64,000 nucleotides of DNA from Takakia lepidozioides (lineage: Eukaryota; Streptophyta; Takakiopsida; Takakiales; Takakiaceae): contig CM060731.1 in NCBI GenBank assembly GCA_030704615.1, positions 16,244,001 to 16,308,000 of the forward strand, read 5' to 3'. How positions within the stretch are numbered: the first letter of the stretch is position 1; each line of letters opens with the position of its first letter. The position numbers and the translations under genes were made by a program. Shown piece after piece: positions 1 through 13,135 of the stretch. Under the pieces are notes generated by a model. The model did no database searches, had not been told where the DNA came from, and saw only the letters and a program-made list of their open reading frames with translations.

Positions 1-2765
1 TGTGTGCTCGTTGCAGCCTGGATGTGTCCAGAAAGATGGCACTCGTCAGGTGATAATAGACCTTCAATTTAAATACTCTTAAAGACGTAGGTCGTTGTTC
101 TTGGTTGATCACTCTTCCAAGTTGGAAAGAGAAGAAATGAAATTGAAAATCTTGTAATTAGCTCTTATTTGTGGACATCTACAGCATGCTGCTTTGAATT
201 AATAATGCAATTTTGCTTGTACTGTTGTGCAGTTGCCTGTGGCTGCCATGCTAGCAAACTTCACGAAGCCAACAAAGGAAAAGCCATCTCTACTAGGGCA
301 CTCCGAAGTGGAGACCTATTTCCATGAGTTTGGACATCTGGTGAGCATCACCACACACGCACGCTGACATACTCTCTTTCTATTCCTTTGCATGCTCCAA
401 GAAATTGTCAGTATCATAAGTATTCTGGATGACAGCTCTGTGGGGTTCCAAGTGTAGATCATATTTCTCACAGATGTTAAAGTGGGCATTGCAATGAGTA
501 GTTGGCCTTTCTGTGTGTCTGTTACCACCGATAGTAAATGTTAGACTCAACCCAAGAGTAGAGACAAAGAGAGACAAGAAAGAATTGAAATAAACTACAA
601 ACACTTTGACCATTGTGCTGGTAGAGTTGCATATTTTCCTGTTCATCTACAATTTTTTTGCTTCTTTCAAGAGCAAAATTTCTCACAGTACCACATCTGG
701 TTTTGACATGCCATAACGTGTAGGGGCATAGTGCTTGCCAGCAATGGTATAAGGCCATCAAAGAGAAACATGGCACTGGTTTGTGTTTGGTCAATACCAA
801 TGTATTTGACTGATGCTGCAGATGCATCATATTTGCAGCCGTGCACCGTTTGCTAAATTTTCTGGCTTACGCGTGGAAGATGATTTTGTCGAGGCCCCCA
901 GTCAGATGTTGGAAAACTGGTAATTTGATGCTTTCCCCTCCTGAGCGGACATTTTCACTTGCTTGACTGACCATGGTCTTTGTCGATTTGGCCTTCATCC
1001 CTTCTGGGTGCAGGATTGTCACATGCATCAAAGATTCATGCTCTTACAAGCTGCAATGGTTTGAAGAGAGAATACCGGTTACAAGAGTGGTGCCAATTTA
1101 ATTTTGCAGGTGTTTGGAGAGCCAGTCATTGAAGCTAATGAGCGGCTTCTACAAGGCAAGTACTTGCTATTGATCTACCAACCAATCAGTTGGACATTGA
1201 TTGTTGTGAAACCATGAGTTTTGCTTGACGATTAATATTGAAAGGAGAGTCAAACAGGCTTTCTGCAGTTTACATCAACATACAGGGATTAGTGAACCTT
1301 GGTACTTTCTGCAGGTTAATGCTGTAAACGACATACATGATATCGTGGATTTGTGTGGCTAGGGATAACTGACAAGGTTCAGTATGTGCAGGACACAAAG
1401 CAACCTTTACCAGAAGATATTTGTGTGGCCCTACTGCAAAAGAAGCAAGCACATGCCGGCCTCCTTACAAAGCGCCAACTCCTATTTGGTCTGTCCCAAG
1501 GAAAATAAATTGCTCAGTTTTGCATGTTCCTTCAGAAGATATTTTTTGTAGCTTTGCACTCTGAATTTTGGTTTTTCTTTGACAGGAATGCTTACAGCCT
1601 ATTTGACTCAAATTTCTCTACACGGAAAAAACTGATCTAGCCCTGCCTGCATCCCCATCAGATTGGTCACGGTGGTTCAAATGTTGGGCCACGTGAAGGC
1701 TTCTGAGAGGCAATGGTGGGTTCTGTACAGGGCTTTTTGACCAGGCTATTCATATGCGAGATAAAGTAGACACTGCTGCCGTACTCGAAGAGCTAATCCC
1801 ACAGGTAATGCTTTCAGCAATATTTGGAGCAAGAGTTTGCAAAATAACAAGGAGCACATGTGGTGGGAATAATCTACGTCTTACCTCGATTTTCTTCGGT
1901 GCCAGTGCCTTGCTCCTCGATATAGCTTTGATGTGTTTTGTAGTTAGATACTAGATACTCAACAAAGATCTCCTGGCCTGCCCATATGGTAAGGGATTCC
2001 TCAGCAAGAGTCCCAATCTTGTGTTCAATTCATGGCTGATAATGTGCATGGTCTAAGATGGGGGCAGGTCATGGAGGGCATCCCTATGATGGAAGGCACC
2101 AACTTCAGTGCCTCCTTTGGTCATCTGACAGGTGGTTATGACGCTGCCTACTACGGCTACTTGTGGAGTGAGGTGGGCTTGTACTTTCTTTTGCGGTGTA
2201 GTTGTCCATCTGTAATCAGGGTTTTGATGAACTGTTTTTGAAAGAAACTCTCAGATCTACTGGTGTAGGGGATTGGGGTTGTGCGGCTGTCTAGTTCACT
2301 TATTATTTGTGAATTCCAACCCACAGGGAGATTAATGCACTTCATTTTGTGTGGACCATGTGGGAGTAGGTATTCTCAGCAGACATGTTTGAAAGCAAGT
2401 TTAAGGGTGACGTTTTAAGCAAAATTGCAGGCAGGGAATATCGTGAGAAGGTGTGTTGTTCTTGTTCTTGTTCCATCTATTTATCTATCTCCGTGTTTTC
2501 TTGTGCAAACAAACACCTCCCCCACCCTTCGTTCTGTTCAAACCTGGGTCTATATTATATGCAGGAATTGCCTCAACTTGTATGGATTCTAGTGTTATCA
2601 CATATGGATACAGGATGGACCTTCGAACTTTCACAGAAAATACTGTTTGTTAATGCACAGGTCTTGGCCCCTGGGGCTTGCAAAGATGCTGTGGACATCC
2701 TACGGGAGTTCCTTGGGCGTGAGCCAACTGAAGACTCCTTTCTAAGGAGCAAAGGTCTTTTGTGA
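1..2765 (+). CDS. M3-family zinc oligopeptidase (thimet oligopeptidase/neurolysin type), C-terminal part, 5' end outside window
   Basis: Nine exons can be read: 1-49, 233-340, 822-919, 1110-1155, 1392-1488, 1731-1804, 2068-2172, 2370-2450 and 2661-2765 (TGA 2763-2765). Together they give about 253 C-terminal residues in one frame. The second exon ends with [14 protein letters not shown], containing the HExxH zinc site; the next reads MHHICSR...[15 protein letters not shown], the usual second-zinc-ligand region of M3 peptidases. Later exons carry the substrate-loop segment with [12 protein letters not shown] and [12 protein letters not shown], and the terminus ends in FLRSKGLL. The family cleaves short peptides left by larger proteases. 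The [13 protein letters not shown] wording is closer to cytosolic thimet oligopeptidase than to the organellar OOP/TOP1 group, but the N-terminus that would decide targeting is missing. The intron after 1155 has a GC donor (AAG|GCAAGT). Family assignment is secure; exon edges are by eye. Confidence 0.9.
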
Positions 2766-4381
2766 ATCACATTTCCTCTTGATAATGAGTTGCGTTAGTT
2801 CCATGTGCTCCCTTAAAAGGTGTCTTGTGGTGGAACACCGTCCAGATATGATCCGGAGTGGAGGCAAATAGGTTGGTACCATGCCAATTTGTGGTGCAGC
2901 CTGTTTTTGAAGACGTAAAAAATGCCAGTTGATCAATCTGGGGGTTTGCCCTGGCCAGAACCATTTGAAGCCACAAGTATGAGTCCGATGGAAGTTGGTG
3001 ATTGTCACTTTTTTGCTTTGGTTTGTCTCGGCAAGTAGTATTTGACCCCCCAATAGGTACAGGGGATGTGTCAAATAGAATGTCATTGACGAGACAAGAT
3101 GTTTTTGTTTGTACAAATTCTGATAGATAACTTGATTCCCAAACTTTGATGCTTCTCTCCTCATTAGGCAAGCAAGACTGCTCAGTTATCCTGATTTGCC
3201 CCCCTATGCGATGTAAGGAGGTTCATCATCCTATGTTTCTCAATACAAGTATTATTGTTGTTACGGAATGACTTGAATGTGTCTAGCATGCAGTCTGTAG
3301 TCTGTACCAATCACCCAAACAAGACCTCGCAGCTTTGTGTCCATCTCAGTACCTGTCAACCTCACCTGCTGATGTTAGGAGAAGATGCTTGCAATTGGTA
3401 GTACTGACTGAACCCATGGGTGGTAGGACATTCCCCCTTTCCTGACCTTACACGAAAGAGATGATCTTGGTTACAACTGCCGAGCATTGACACCCTCCTG
3501 GACTACACTCCCTTGAGGGAGACCTTTGGAGTGGTTTCTAAGAACAATGGGTTAATCCGTGAGGGTGAATCTGCACCAAAGCCTTGCTTTAGTCCAGCAC
3601 CGCCCTTGCACTACAATTGGCTTCTCTGAGACTGAGCATTGGTCGGACTTTGCTGCAGTATGGGTCTTAATCTGTCACTTCTTGGCCCGAAGAGCAGAAC
3701 CTTGGCAGACGTCCAAATAATATAGAGCCACCTGACAGCAATCAGAAATTACTTCCTGAAACACAGAGTACATCATGTGGAGCCTCAGATACCATTGAGT
3801 TCCTAGCATGTCTAAAATATTGCTTCTATCAACTTTCATAGCCAGCATTTCTCCACCAATAAGGTAAAGAAAGAGAAATTATTCTGGCAATGGCTGTAGA
3901 GCACCCTCAGGTAATCTTGTAGCCACTGAACCACCAGAAGCTGTTGCCCCTGCCCTGAACACCCATTTTGGCCTCCTCCCCTCTCCCAGGGTTTCTGAAG
4001 TGACGAGCTATGACCTTCCCAATGAAAGATATAAGAATGACAACCCCGCCTTATGGAGAGGGCAAACCATAACACACTTGAAATTCAAAGTTGTTGGTGG
4101 GCTGGCAGCAATTCTTTGAAATGAGCAGAAATTTCAGGCCATCACTTTTTGTCTTGGTTAAGACATTGTCTTAGATGCCCATGAGGCTTGTTCTTTTACT
4201 CTAGCTTTGTTGACAGTACATGTTGGAATACAAGTTGTTTGAAGCAATCCATCTATCCAGAGCCACCAACAATCATCATCTGGCCTGCCTAACTGAAACC
4301 CTTCTGTGGCTTTCAGTGCTTAATTCAACTTCAAATCTCTAGGGAGGTCGGGCCAAAGAGGAATGATATGTCTGCAAACAT
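2766..4381. other. Intergenic stretch between two convergent genes
   Basis: This 1.6-kb stretch must hold the 3' UTRs of the peptidase (left) and the tRNA-binding protein (right). Only short open frames occur, none with recognisable protein character, and I see no RNA gene, repeat array or transposon end. Confidence 0.5.
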
Positions 4382-5613
4382 TTAGGATATATTGGCCCCC
4401 TTGAGTGAAGTGGAGGTCACAATTCCAGTGGAAGCACGCATGGCCCTATCTTGAAACACTGCCACACCTTCTTCTGTAGTTTTGAGCAAGGGTTGAATAC
4501 TTTCCCAAACCTTCTTCTTTTGAACCTGCAAAAGTCAAATTAATAGAAACAGTCAGACAAGAAGCATGAACATGGTATGGCCAGTCTCGGCATATGCTTT
4601 TGTCCACAATTGCGCAACTAACACACAGCAGTAATCGAAATGTCTACCTGGTTTGGAGTGCCTGCAGCTGCCTGATTTGCCTGGTCAGCTTCCGAACCAA
4701 ACCAAATGCGCTCTCCCGGCACTGCCCCTTCAGGAGGTGTTAGAAGCTCCACATGTTCATGCATTGCATCTGATGCAGCTAGGAGCATGCCATTTGACTT
4801 TACTCCACGCATGTTCCGTGGCTTAAGATTTGCCAGAACCACCACCGCTCTGCCCTGCAAAGAAACTTCGTCAGACTAGGTACCCTGCATACCTAAAATG
4901 CAAGATGATGTATTTGGGTTTCTTTTCATTTGAGGGATACTCATCGATCTGCCCACCTGCAATGCCATAACCAAACTGGGAAAACCTGTGACCCTCGCTG
5001 GCAACTCTTAATCCAATTCTGCCTCCGACTGAAATCACTCAAAAGCAAAGATAAACAGTGGCGAGCAGACCTGCAGCTCCTCCTCAGACACATACTTGAC
5101 GAGGCCACTACAAATAGTGCGCGGGCCTGCAGCCTCTCCCATATCCACCTCTTCTACATACAAAGAATCCGCCTCTGGGTGTTTCCACGCCTTCAATATC
5201 CTCCCGATTCTTATATCTAATAGGTCTAGCTCTATTGCAGAGTCAGCGACCTCGGCCGGAGAAGACGAATCCACAGATACAGACGACTCAGCAGCTGCTA
5301 CTGTTGAGCAGAACAGAGGAGCGGGTGCCGGACTCCCCAAAGACGAGAGAGAGCCGCTTGAGCTGAGGAATGATGAACCCAATAAGAAGAAAGGGGATTG
5401 AGTACAAAAACTAACAGAAACACTCACAGACAAACACTGAGCAGGGGTGGGGGATGACCTAGACCGACTATCTCGAAGCAGAAAACACGCTGAAGCTGAG
5501 AATGGGCATGGGGAAGAACGAACTGTAGAGCTCAAAGATGGAGACGGCAATGCGAAGGAACTTGTCATGGTGAGGCCGGCTAACCTTGCAGCCCTTACCC
5601 CTGCCATCGCCAT
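4382..5613 (-). CDS. EMAPII/tRNA-binding (OB-fold) domain protein, AIMP1/Arc1p-like, with probable organellar presequence
   Basis: Three exons on the minus strand: 5613-5071, 4854-4648 and 4525-4382, about 297 residues, both introns GT-AG and phase 0. The domain starts near residue 135 with [35 protein letters not shown] and continues through [36 protein letters not shown] and the C-terminal [11 protein letters not shown]...LKGANIS. This is the fold found in human AIMP1/EMAPII, yeast Arc1p and the end of some Met-tRNA synthetases, which binds tRNA and helps deliver it to synthetases. The first about 130 residues are rich in Ser, Ala, Arg and Pro with few acidic residues until about residue 105, which looks like a plastid or mitochondrial transit peptide (inference). 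I chose the ATG at 5613 ([13 protein letters not shown]); in-frame ATGs further upstream near 5680-5700 are possible. It is divergent from the CHX gene. Confidence 0.85.
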
Positions 5614-6468
5614 CTCCCTTCTCTTCCCTCCCCTCTCTCCTCTGCCCCCGAGAAAGGCCTTGAGAATGGATGAATTACCTCGCATGCTTGTCCACATCCA
5701 TCCACCCCTGACCGCGCGGCTGACGCGCCGAACTGCGCCGCTCCTGCCGCCGCTCTCGTCGGGCAAGCCCAAAAGTTACCATTTTACGAGACGCAGCGGG
5801 CAGGAATGGGAAAGAAGCGGGCAGACGGGCAGCGAGTGAAAAAGGGCAGGTGGAGCGAATCCAGGCAGGGTGACACGGAGCGGTTATGTGTGAGCTGCTC
5901 TCCGTTGTGGCAGCGCAGCACCCCTCTATCTCTCTATCTCGCTCTCTCTATGTGTATCCGTCTACCTCTCTGCACTGTGCTGTCTCCAACACCGAGCTTC
6001 AATTTGTGCGCAACACCTATTTGTGGTTGCGTCCACGCTCTCTCTCTCTCTCTCTGCTCCATCTGTGGCTAGTATCGAATGCGGTGTTGTTGTCGCTGAT
6101 TTCCACTGGGAAAGGGTTTTTGTGGAGGGGTTCTGGTGCTGGAGGGGATCGAGATTTTTGTCTTGCTGGGTTGAATGTAGGTTCTAGAGAGGTTTTGCAC
6201 AAGCTGTGTGGTTCTTGGGTGGAGAGATTTTCTGATAGAGGGGAATAATCGAGAGATTTTCGGATGCAATACCTATTTGCTTCTCGGTGAGTGGGTGAAG
6301 TGCTAGAGTACTGGGAGCTTTGGGGAGCCTGTGATGGGCTCCATGCGTTGCACGGCAGCGTTTTCTGTCGGCATTCTGTTGGGATTCTAGTTTTGGAGCT
6401 TTGGAATTCATCGATTGGTAGGGATTGTGGGTTGATTAAAGCGGGAAGAGCAACGTGCAGCTTTTGAG
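5614..6468. promoter_or_regulatory. Shared upstream region between divergent tRNA-binding-protein and CHX genes
   Basis: About 855 bp separate the two start codons. The stretch contains pyrimidine-rich CT tracts (about 5925-5960 and 6038-6060), common in plant 5' UTRs and promoters. No TATA box or operator can be assigned with confidence, and open frames here are short and without family resemblance. A bidirectional promoter is possible from geometry alone. Confidence 0.4.
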
Positions 6469-9400
6469 ATGGCAAATATAACTTGTGCGAAGCCGATGGC
6501 GGCAACGTCGAATGGGGTGTGGCAAGGAGACAATCCCATCCATTTTGCTCTTCCACTGCTCATAATTCAGATTACGATAGTGCTCGTCATCACCCGCACG
6601 ATCGCGCTGTTCTTGAAGCGTTTGAGACAGCCACGTGTAATTGCGGAAATCATTGTAAGTTCCTGGACCGGCCATTTTTCTCTGAGAGTGATTGAGGGAG
6701 AGCCCTGGAAGGCGGTGCTTCCAGAAATTTTGCAAGGTGAAGCTGATTCGAGATATTGTTGTTGCAGTTAGAAGCACATTTCAGTCACTTAATATGGGAT
6801 GTCGAGGTTGGCTCGGTAGAAGTCTACACAGTCTGCAGTTGAGATGTAGTTGTGAATTGCACGCTCCTTGGTCGTTTGAGGGATACACTCCACAGACATT
6901 GCACAGCCTTTTTGGAGCTCCCGTGGCCGGCCCATGGACTTTGCAATGATGATACCTACAAAGTTTTGGCTGCTGCTGTTTGACTGGTGTCCAGGACTCA
7001 GACCATTTCTGTTTCAAGCTGTAATAATGTGATATACATGTGTCACAGTTGCCCATGCTGATGACATGTTGAATGCAGGGCGGAATCTTGCTGGGGCCTT
7101 CAGCTCTTGGCCGGAATGCTACATTCCTCGACAATATTTTCCCGAAGGCGAGCATCACAGTACTGGATACATTTGCGGATATGGGGCTTCTATTCTTCCT
7201 GTTTATGGTTGGGTTGGAGCTGGATCTGAGACAAATTCGGAAATCAGGAACCCAAGCCTTGGCCATAGCCGCCGCTGGGATATCGTTGCCATTTGTTGCT
7301 GGAGTTGGTGTCTCCTTTGTACTCCACAAAACCATTGCCCCACCAGGCAAGTTTGGTCCCTTTATGGTTTTCATGGGTGTGGCAATGTCTATCACGGCAT
7401 TCCCAGTCCTTGCACGTATTCTAGCAGAACGGAAGCTCTTGACAACGGATGTAGGTCAGATTGCCATGTCGGCAGCGGCAGTGAATGATGTAGTGGCTTG
7501 GATCCTCCTGGCGCTTGCAGTGGCCTTATCAGGCTCCAATAAAAGCCCTGCCGTTGCCGCGTGGGTGCTTCTTTGTGGGGTCGCATTTGTGATTGTCATG
7601 TTCCTGGTGGTGCAGCCTGTTATTTCCCGGATAGCTCGTCACTCGCCTAACGGGGAGCCTGTGAAGGAGGTTTATGTTTGCATCACACTTGCTGGAGTTC
7701 TGGTGGCGGGATTTTGCACGGATGCCATTGGAATACATTCCATTTTTGGTGCATTTTTGTTTGGACTCGTCATTCCAAAGGATGGGCCATTTGCTGGGAT
7801 TCTTGTGGAGAAACTGGAAGATTTTGTATCGATTTTGATGCTACCACTGTATTTTGCATCTAGTGGGTTGAAGACGAACATTGGGAGCCTTCATGGTGCA
7901 CGCTCAGGTGGCCTGCTTGTGTTGGTCATCACAGTGGCGTGCCTGGGCAAGATTATTGGCACCTTCGTGGCTGCAAAGGCGACCAAAGTGGACTTTCGCA
8001 AATCACTTACACTTGGGGTGCTCATGAATACCAAGGGCTTGGTCGAACTTATTGTGCTCAACATTGGGAAGGACCGTGGGGTAAAATTCTCTCTCTATAT
8101 ACCTAGTGCAGCAATTGGAATGGAAAGGCGGTGTGTTGTTGTCAACATCAAGGGTAGTGATGTGATCTTGTCGATCCAACACCTTTAGTGTCGTATACCT
8201 GAACTTCATGCTGCCCAGCAGTCAGCAAATTCGAGTTTATGTACTTGGATTGAGATCATGGTGGTCAATGCCTTTCCTGTTGCTTATAAGCTTCAGTGTT
8301 GCCATAGTTGGTCAGGTGTCTCCCTAGAGCTGGGAATGCTTTTAGTGAGGGACAGTGCTGCAACATGCTTTCATTGATGATAGAAGTGAACATCATGAAT
8401 CGCTTTCAAGGGTGAGGAGAAGGTAAGAGAGAGGTCAATATTGATGAGCTTACTTGAAGCTTCCACATTCCCTGAGGCAGGGTTTTGATTCCATGAGGAT
8501 CTTAAAAAAACAGTTGCTCCTCACACTGCAGATTCTACCTCAAAATGCATTGTTGGCTTGACATAAAAATTACATGTGTGTTGTCTTCTTCCCTGTGTAA
8601 ATGTGAGTGGGTGGGAGCTCTTTCATAATTGGTGTTGTTCCATGGAGCAGGTCCTGAACGATGAGACATTTGCACTCATGGTGCTTATGGCACTTTTCAC
8701 AACCATAATGACAACGCCTCTGGTGATGGCGCTATACAAGCCAGCCCGGACTCCCATCCCCTACACCCGCAGGAAACTGGACACTGAGGATCCTAAGGAT
8801 GACCTGCGTATTTTGGCATGCGCGCATGGCATGAAGAATGTGCCAGCCATGATCAACCTCACTGAAGCCACCCGTGGTATGCGCAAGCGCGCTCTTCGCC
8901 TCTACATCTTGCACTTGGTGGAACTTTCAGAGCGCTCATCTTCCATTCTGAGGGTTCAGAAAGTCCGACGAGATGGGCGCCCCTTTTTCAACCAGGAAAT
9001 ATCAGCTGAAAGCAGAGGTCAAGTTGCGGTGGCATTTGAAGCGTATGGGCAACTCAGCAAGGTAGGTTCTGTAATTTCAACCACATTGATGGATTGAGAA
9101 AACCCAACAGTAAGTAGGTATTTTGCAATTTCAGATCTCTCGCAATGCTGTCAGTTTGAATGTATGGCCTGTGTCTAGCTGGTTATTTTGACAGGAGAGG
9201 GTATCCTTTCAGAATAGTGGTCCAAATTGTTCAATAGAACTCAACATCAATTTGGTGTTTCAGGTGACTGTGCGCCCCATGACAGCTATCTCTGGATTTG
9301 AGGACATGCACGAGGACATCTGTGCGACTGCAGCTGACAAGCGAACAGCAGTGATCATCCTGCCCTTTCACAAGTACCAGAGGCTTGATGGGTCAATGGA

Positions 9401-10172
9401 GACCATGACTCTAGGTTTTCGGATGGTGAACCGGAGAGTTCTCCACTATGCACCATGCTCAGTTGCAATTCTGGTCGACCGGGGAGTTGGAGGCCCTGTG
9501 CAGTTGGCTCCCAGAAGCGTGGATCATAGTGTGGTTGTGTTTTTCTTTGGAGGACCTGATGACCGGGAAGCCCTTGCATTTGGTTGCCGCGTGGCTGAGC
9601 ACCCAGGGATCAAACTCCATGTTGTTCGATTTTTGCCGAGTAGAGGATTAGCTGACCAGGTTGGAGTTGATATGCAACCCACTTCATCAGTGAGGGAGGC
9701 AGCTGACTTGGTGGATCCTGACATTGCAGTAAGTTCCTACCACTTCGTGACAGATGGATTAGACCAAGACAAGCAAAGGCAGCTAGACAAAGAAGCACTT
9801 GTGATTTTGCATGGCAGGGAGAGAGGAGACAAGGAGGTAGATGGTACTGCTGCATCCATCACCTACGAAGAGCGTGAAATTGTAGACCCCATTGAAGCTG
9901 TGATTGAATTGACCACGACAAATGGGTATGACCTCGTTTTGGTGGGCCGATCACGGCGCCCAACCCCCTTTGTAGCAAGGCTGGCCAGCCGGCATGCTGA
10001 GAATTCAGAGCTGGGTCCAATCGGGGATGCCCTCGTTGTTCCGCAGGTCCGAGCCTCGGTGTTGGTCTTGCAACAACATGACGCCACACTGGCAACCCCT
10101 GTGGCCAAGTCTCCTGATCTCTCTCCTAACATGTTGGAGGCTGGCTTTTCAGAAGATGGGAATCCAGTCTGA
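6469..10172 (+). CDS. CHX: Cation/H+ antiporter of the plant CHX (CPA2) family
   Basis: Four exons, 6469-6654, 7079-8080, 8651-9061 and 9264-10172, all GT-AG and all phase 0, encode about 835 residues, the normal CHX length. The N-terminal half is a Na+/H+-exchanger domain with many hydrophobic helices: [23 protein letters not shown] marks the second helix region, followed by [58 protein letters not shown] and [17 protein letters not shown]. The C-terminal 400 residues are hydrophilic, with the two universal-stress-like regulatory folds seen in CHX proteins. Such proteins exchange K+ or Na+ for H+ at endomembranes or the plasma membrane and affect pH and K+ balance. Subfamily looks CHX18-20-like, not tested. 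The gene is intact: no internal stops in the chosen exons. The start ATG at 6469 opens the conserved first exon. Confidence 0.95.
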
Positions 10173-10317
10173 AAGCATGTTGGATTAGTGACCATTGTAG
10201 TATATGTACATAGATTTGATCAGAGATCTCCCCAAGCATAAAGGGCTGATCAAGTTGTCCACTGACATGGTCTGAGTCACAGCCAGGTTGTGCAGTACTG
10301 ATTGTTTGGAGGGAGGG

Positions 10318-10502
10318 AGAGAGAGTTGATGGGAATAGTAGACTTTAGGTCTGGAATTTGTCAAGGTCTTCCAATTGACAAGCTCCATAATGGCTCAGTT
10401 TTTTCATTGGCTTTCATCGGGAAGTTGAGAGAGAGAGTCGATCAGAATGGTAGACTTGAGGTCTGGAGTTTGTTAAGGTCTGCCAATTGACAAAGCTCCA
10501 TA
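10318..10502. repeat. Two-copy local tandem duplication downstream of CHX
   Basis: Segments 10318-10388 and 10430-10502 are about 85% alike: each runs from GAGAGAGT through a TAGACTT.AGGTCTGGA block to CAATTGACAA and CTCCATA. It lies about 150 bp after the CHX stop, so it may sit in the 3' UTR. Confidence 0.8.
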
Positions 10503-12868
10503 CTGACATTGGAGCTCGGTTTGTTCAATTGAATTTGGTGAAAACTGGGGAGGCGGCTACTCAAGGTTCCAAGTACTACCACAGCTTGAAAGTGGGTCCT
10601 TGTTACTTTAGTTGCCCATGAATGTGGGACAATTGTATTTTCCCCACGAGGTAAAGATAGCTGTGTCGTCCAGCAGATTACAGAACTCAATATCAAGAGG
10701 CCAATGGACGTCTGAAGGAATAGTTTTGAAGAAAGTATGGTAACGTGCCACTGCAACTGATATCAGCAGTCTTAACAAGAAACAAAACATCATATGTATT
10801 GGTAGTTACTCATAATTCACTACTTCAAAATGAGACTGCCAAATTTGCTGGACATTGGCAGCAAGGTATCGTTGTATGTCCAATAAATGCATGTCTGAGT
10901 GTGTAGATACCATATTGGTTCCTTTTGACTTCCTTTCGAAAAGCACTTGGTCTTCAAACATGATTGAAAACCAAAAGCAATGTCACCTTCATGTCCTAGC
11001 TACTGGATCTGATCACAATGACCTGCCTCCATTTGAATTGCTTCCCATTGTTTGTTCATTGAACAGCATCCCATTGCAACTCACACATGTAAGCATAACT
11101 AAGTTCTGTATTGGAGGAAAATGCCGGCCAATGCACATGAACCCTATGGCCAAGGAAAAGAGCTCTTGATTCATCCGAACTTTTAATGATATATTTTTAT
11201 GTTAACTTATGAGTAAGTTTTTACTTTGGATAAACTTAAGACAATCGGGTATCCTGGGGAGGACAAGTCCTTGGGGGAGGGTTGGTAACACGTTTCCCTA
11301 GTCACAATTGTTAGAAGGCATCCATTCGAGGTAAAATGACACCATAATTTATGCTTGCTTCTGCGAAGTCTTCGCTCTTCCTTTTTATAGTGAGTTCGTA
11401 TTTTGCTGACAAAGTGTTGCTGCATAAGAACCCGGCTTGACCCCAACTTGCTTAAAACTTGGGGTGGAGTTAGACTCAGACTCCAAAATTTGATATTTGC
11501 GTGCATTTTCTTGGATCCAATTTGAACTTCTTAAAAAGCTTACTAAAAGAATGTAAAAGAACCATGTTTTGCACACTTCTGAGAATAGTACATGCATCCG
11601 CAATACCCGATTTTAAATAATCAACATGCATGTATCGAAGATATGAAATATTCATCTTCAATCCCAACCAACAATGACAAAAATAACATGATATTGCATG
11701 TTCTATTGTAATGTAATTTGCAAGGCAACAATTTGGCGAGTGGTTTGTCGGATGACAAGAGGTCGGCAGGTAAGGCCATAGATCTACCAAGAATTTTTTT
11801 TTTTTGACAAACTGTCGTTCTTTTTCAACTTGTCTTTGAATGAATGAATAAAGCAAAGTTCACGATTTTAATTTATTTATAAAGTATTGTGTATCGTCTC
11901 TTGTATGTTTCTAAAATACTTTTGAAAGTAGACACAAATATGAGATGCATTTTCATGTATTTTGATCTATTCCAAGATTATGTGTATATATTATGTTGTC
12001 TAGTAAATGAAGAAAGCAAACAAAAATAAAGCCTTGATTTTGCCTTGTTTTGCCTAGGGTTTGTTTCAGATTGGTACGTTTCAACAACATTTTTTAAACT
12101 AGACACACAAAAGAAAACATGTATCTCTTGGGTTGCTTTGGAACAACAAATACTTTGAGATGTCGCACTAGTACACATCATCATTTGAGTTCACCATGGC
12201 GACCTCTTGTAAATGGGATGATGTTGAAATGTATGAGACGAATTGTATAAGTGACATGGTGTGGCATATGAGCGCACTCGAATGGGTTTCATAGTAGGAG
12301 ATGTCAATAAATTCCAACATGTTCATAAAATACAAATTAACACTCGGGAAATGTCATGTGGGCACATAAGCCCCTATTATCACAAGTTTGATTTGATCTT
12401 GCAATACTGATCGGGAGTCCAACGTCGATAAGTTTCAGTTTCGAGATAATGGTTACAAAGGTATGTGAACCATTGTGCACTCTATTTCCCGGACCAACTA
12501 ATATATTCAATAGTTTGGTCAATTAAGATCGAAACCAACATCTCAAAAGATGAAATGTTTGTAAGTTCACATGAAAGAGGATTTCGTCTTACGGAATGAG
12601 CAAAGATCATATTTTTGAATATTGAGACCTTCACAACATCCATCATTTCTTGCTTTTGGAGTGCCAATAATAAAGGCGTTAGATACTCATTCCACCAAAT
12701 CCCATTTATGAGCGTCACGTCCGTCCGTCAGCGTCAAGTCACATCAAATTTGACGACGAGACCTCCATCACGTTAGGATCCTCATTGTCTGCGCTTTAGC
12801 TGACTCGTCTTCTTGTCACTTCAAAACCCGAAACCATTCGTCTCTCTCAGCAGTGCAAGCGCTAGGGT
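10503..12868. other. AT-rich intergenic region without a recognisable gene
   Basis: Open frames here are short and lack domain resemblance. There is a T-tract at about 11797-11808 and long AT-rich runs. No terminal repeats or RNA gene were recognised. Confidence 0.5.
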
Positions 12869-13135
12869 TTGATTTCATTTTTCCACTTCTTCGTTGTTTC
12901 TATCGCATTCTTTACTTTGTGCGAGGATGGCGCGGTCAATGCCCTCCGCCGATTCTTGGAGGAGAGATGTCCAAAAGCAATATTGAGGGATGTTGACATC
13001 AAGATTTTGGTGGATCAGGGATATGATTCAAAACCTGCACTTCAAGCAGCCGTTGCTATGGGTTCATTCACCGGGATTCTTCCTTGGCCGAGGTGGTGTG
13101 GTGGACGTACTCGCCACGACATAAGGTCAATCTAA
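12869..13135 (+). CDS. Possible 5' exon of a Crinkler-type gene, hypothetical
   Basis: An 88-codon open frame contains DGAVNALRRFLEERCPKAI, DVDIKILVDQGYDSK and LQAAVAMGSF, which has the look of a small helical header (a leucine-spaced 'dvdi..L...Gyds...L..A' pattern). It ends near a plausible donor before 13129. It lies upstream of, and on the same strand as, the decayed Crinkler-type gene at 13.8-15.2 kb, so it may be its first exon. I do not recognise the sequence confidently, and the first part of the frame may be an artefact of reading through the 5' UTR. A second short open stretch at 13322-13500, preceded by a poly-T and a TAG acceptor, could be another exon. Confidence 0.3.
   Translation: MISFFHFFVVSIAFFTLCEDGAVNALRRFLEERCPKAILRDVDIKILVDQGYDSKPALQAAVAMGSFTGILPWPRWCGGRTRHDIRSI

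Noticed and set aside
2742-3171. Two overlapping 134-140-codon minus-strand frames behind the peptidase
   Set aside because: No motif, no family wording, and they start inside the 3' end of the peptidase exon; taken as chance frames.
9859-10195. Minus-strand frames of 78-110 codons inside the last CHX exon
   Set aside because: Shadows of a strongly conserved coding exon on the opposite strand.
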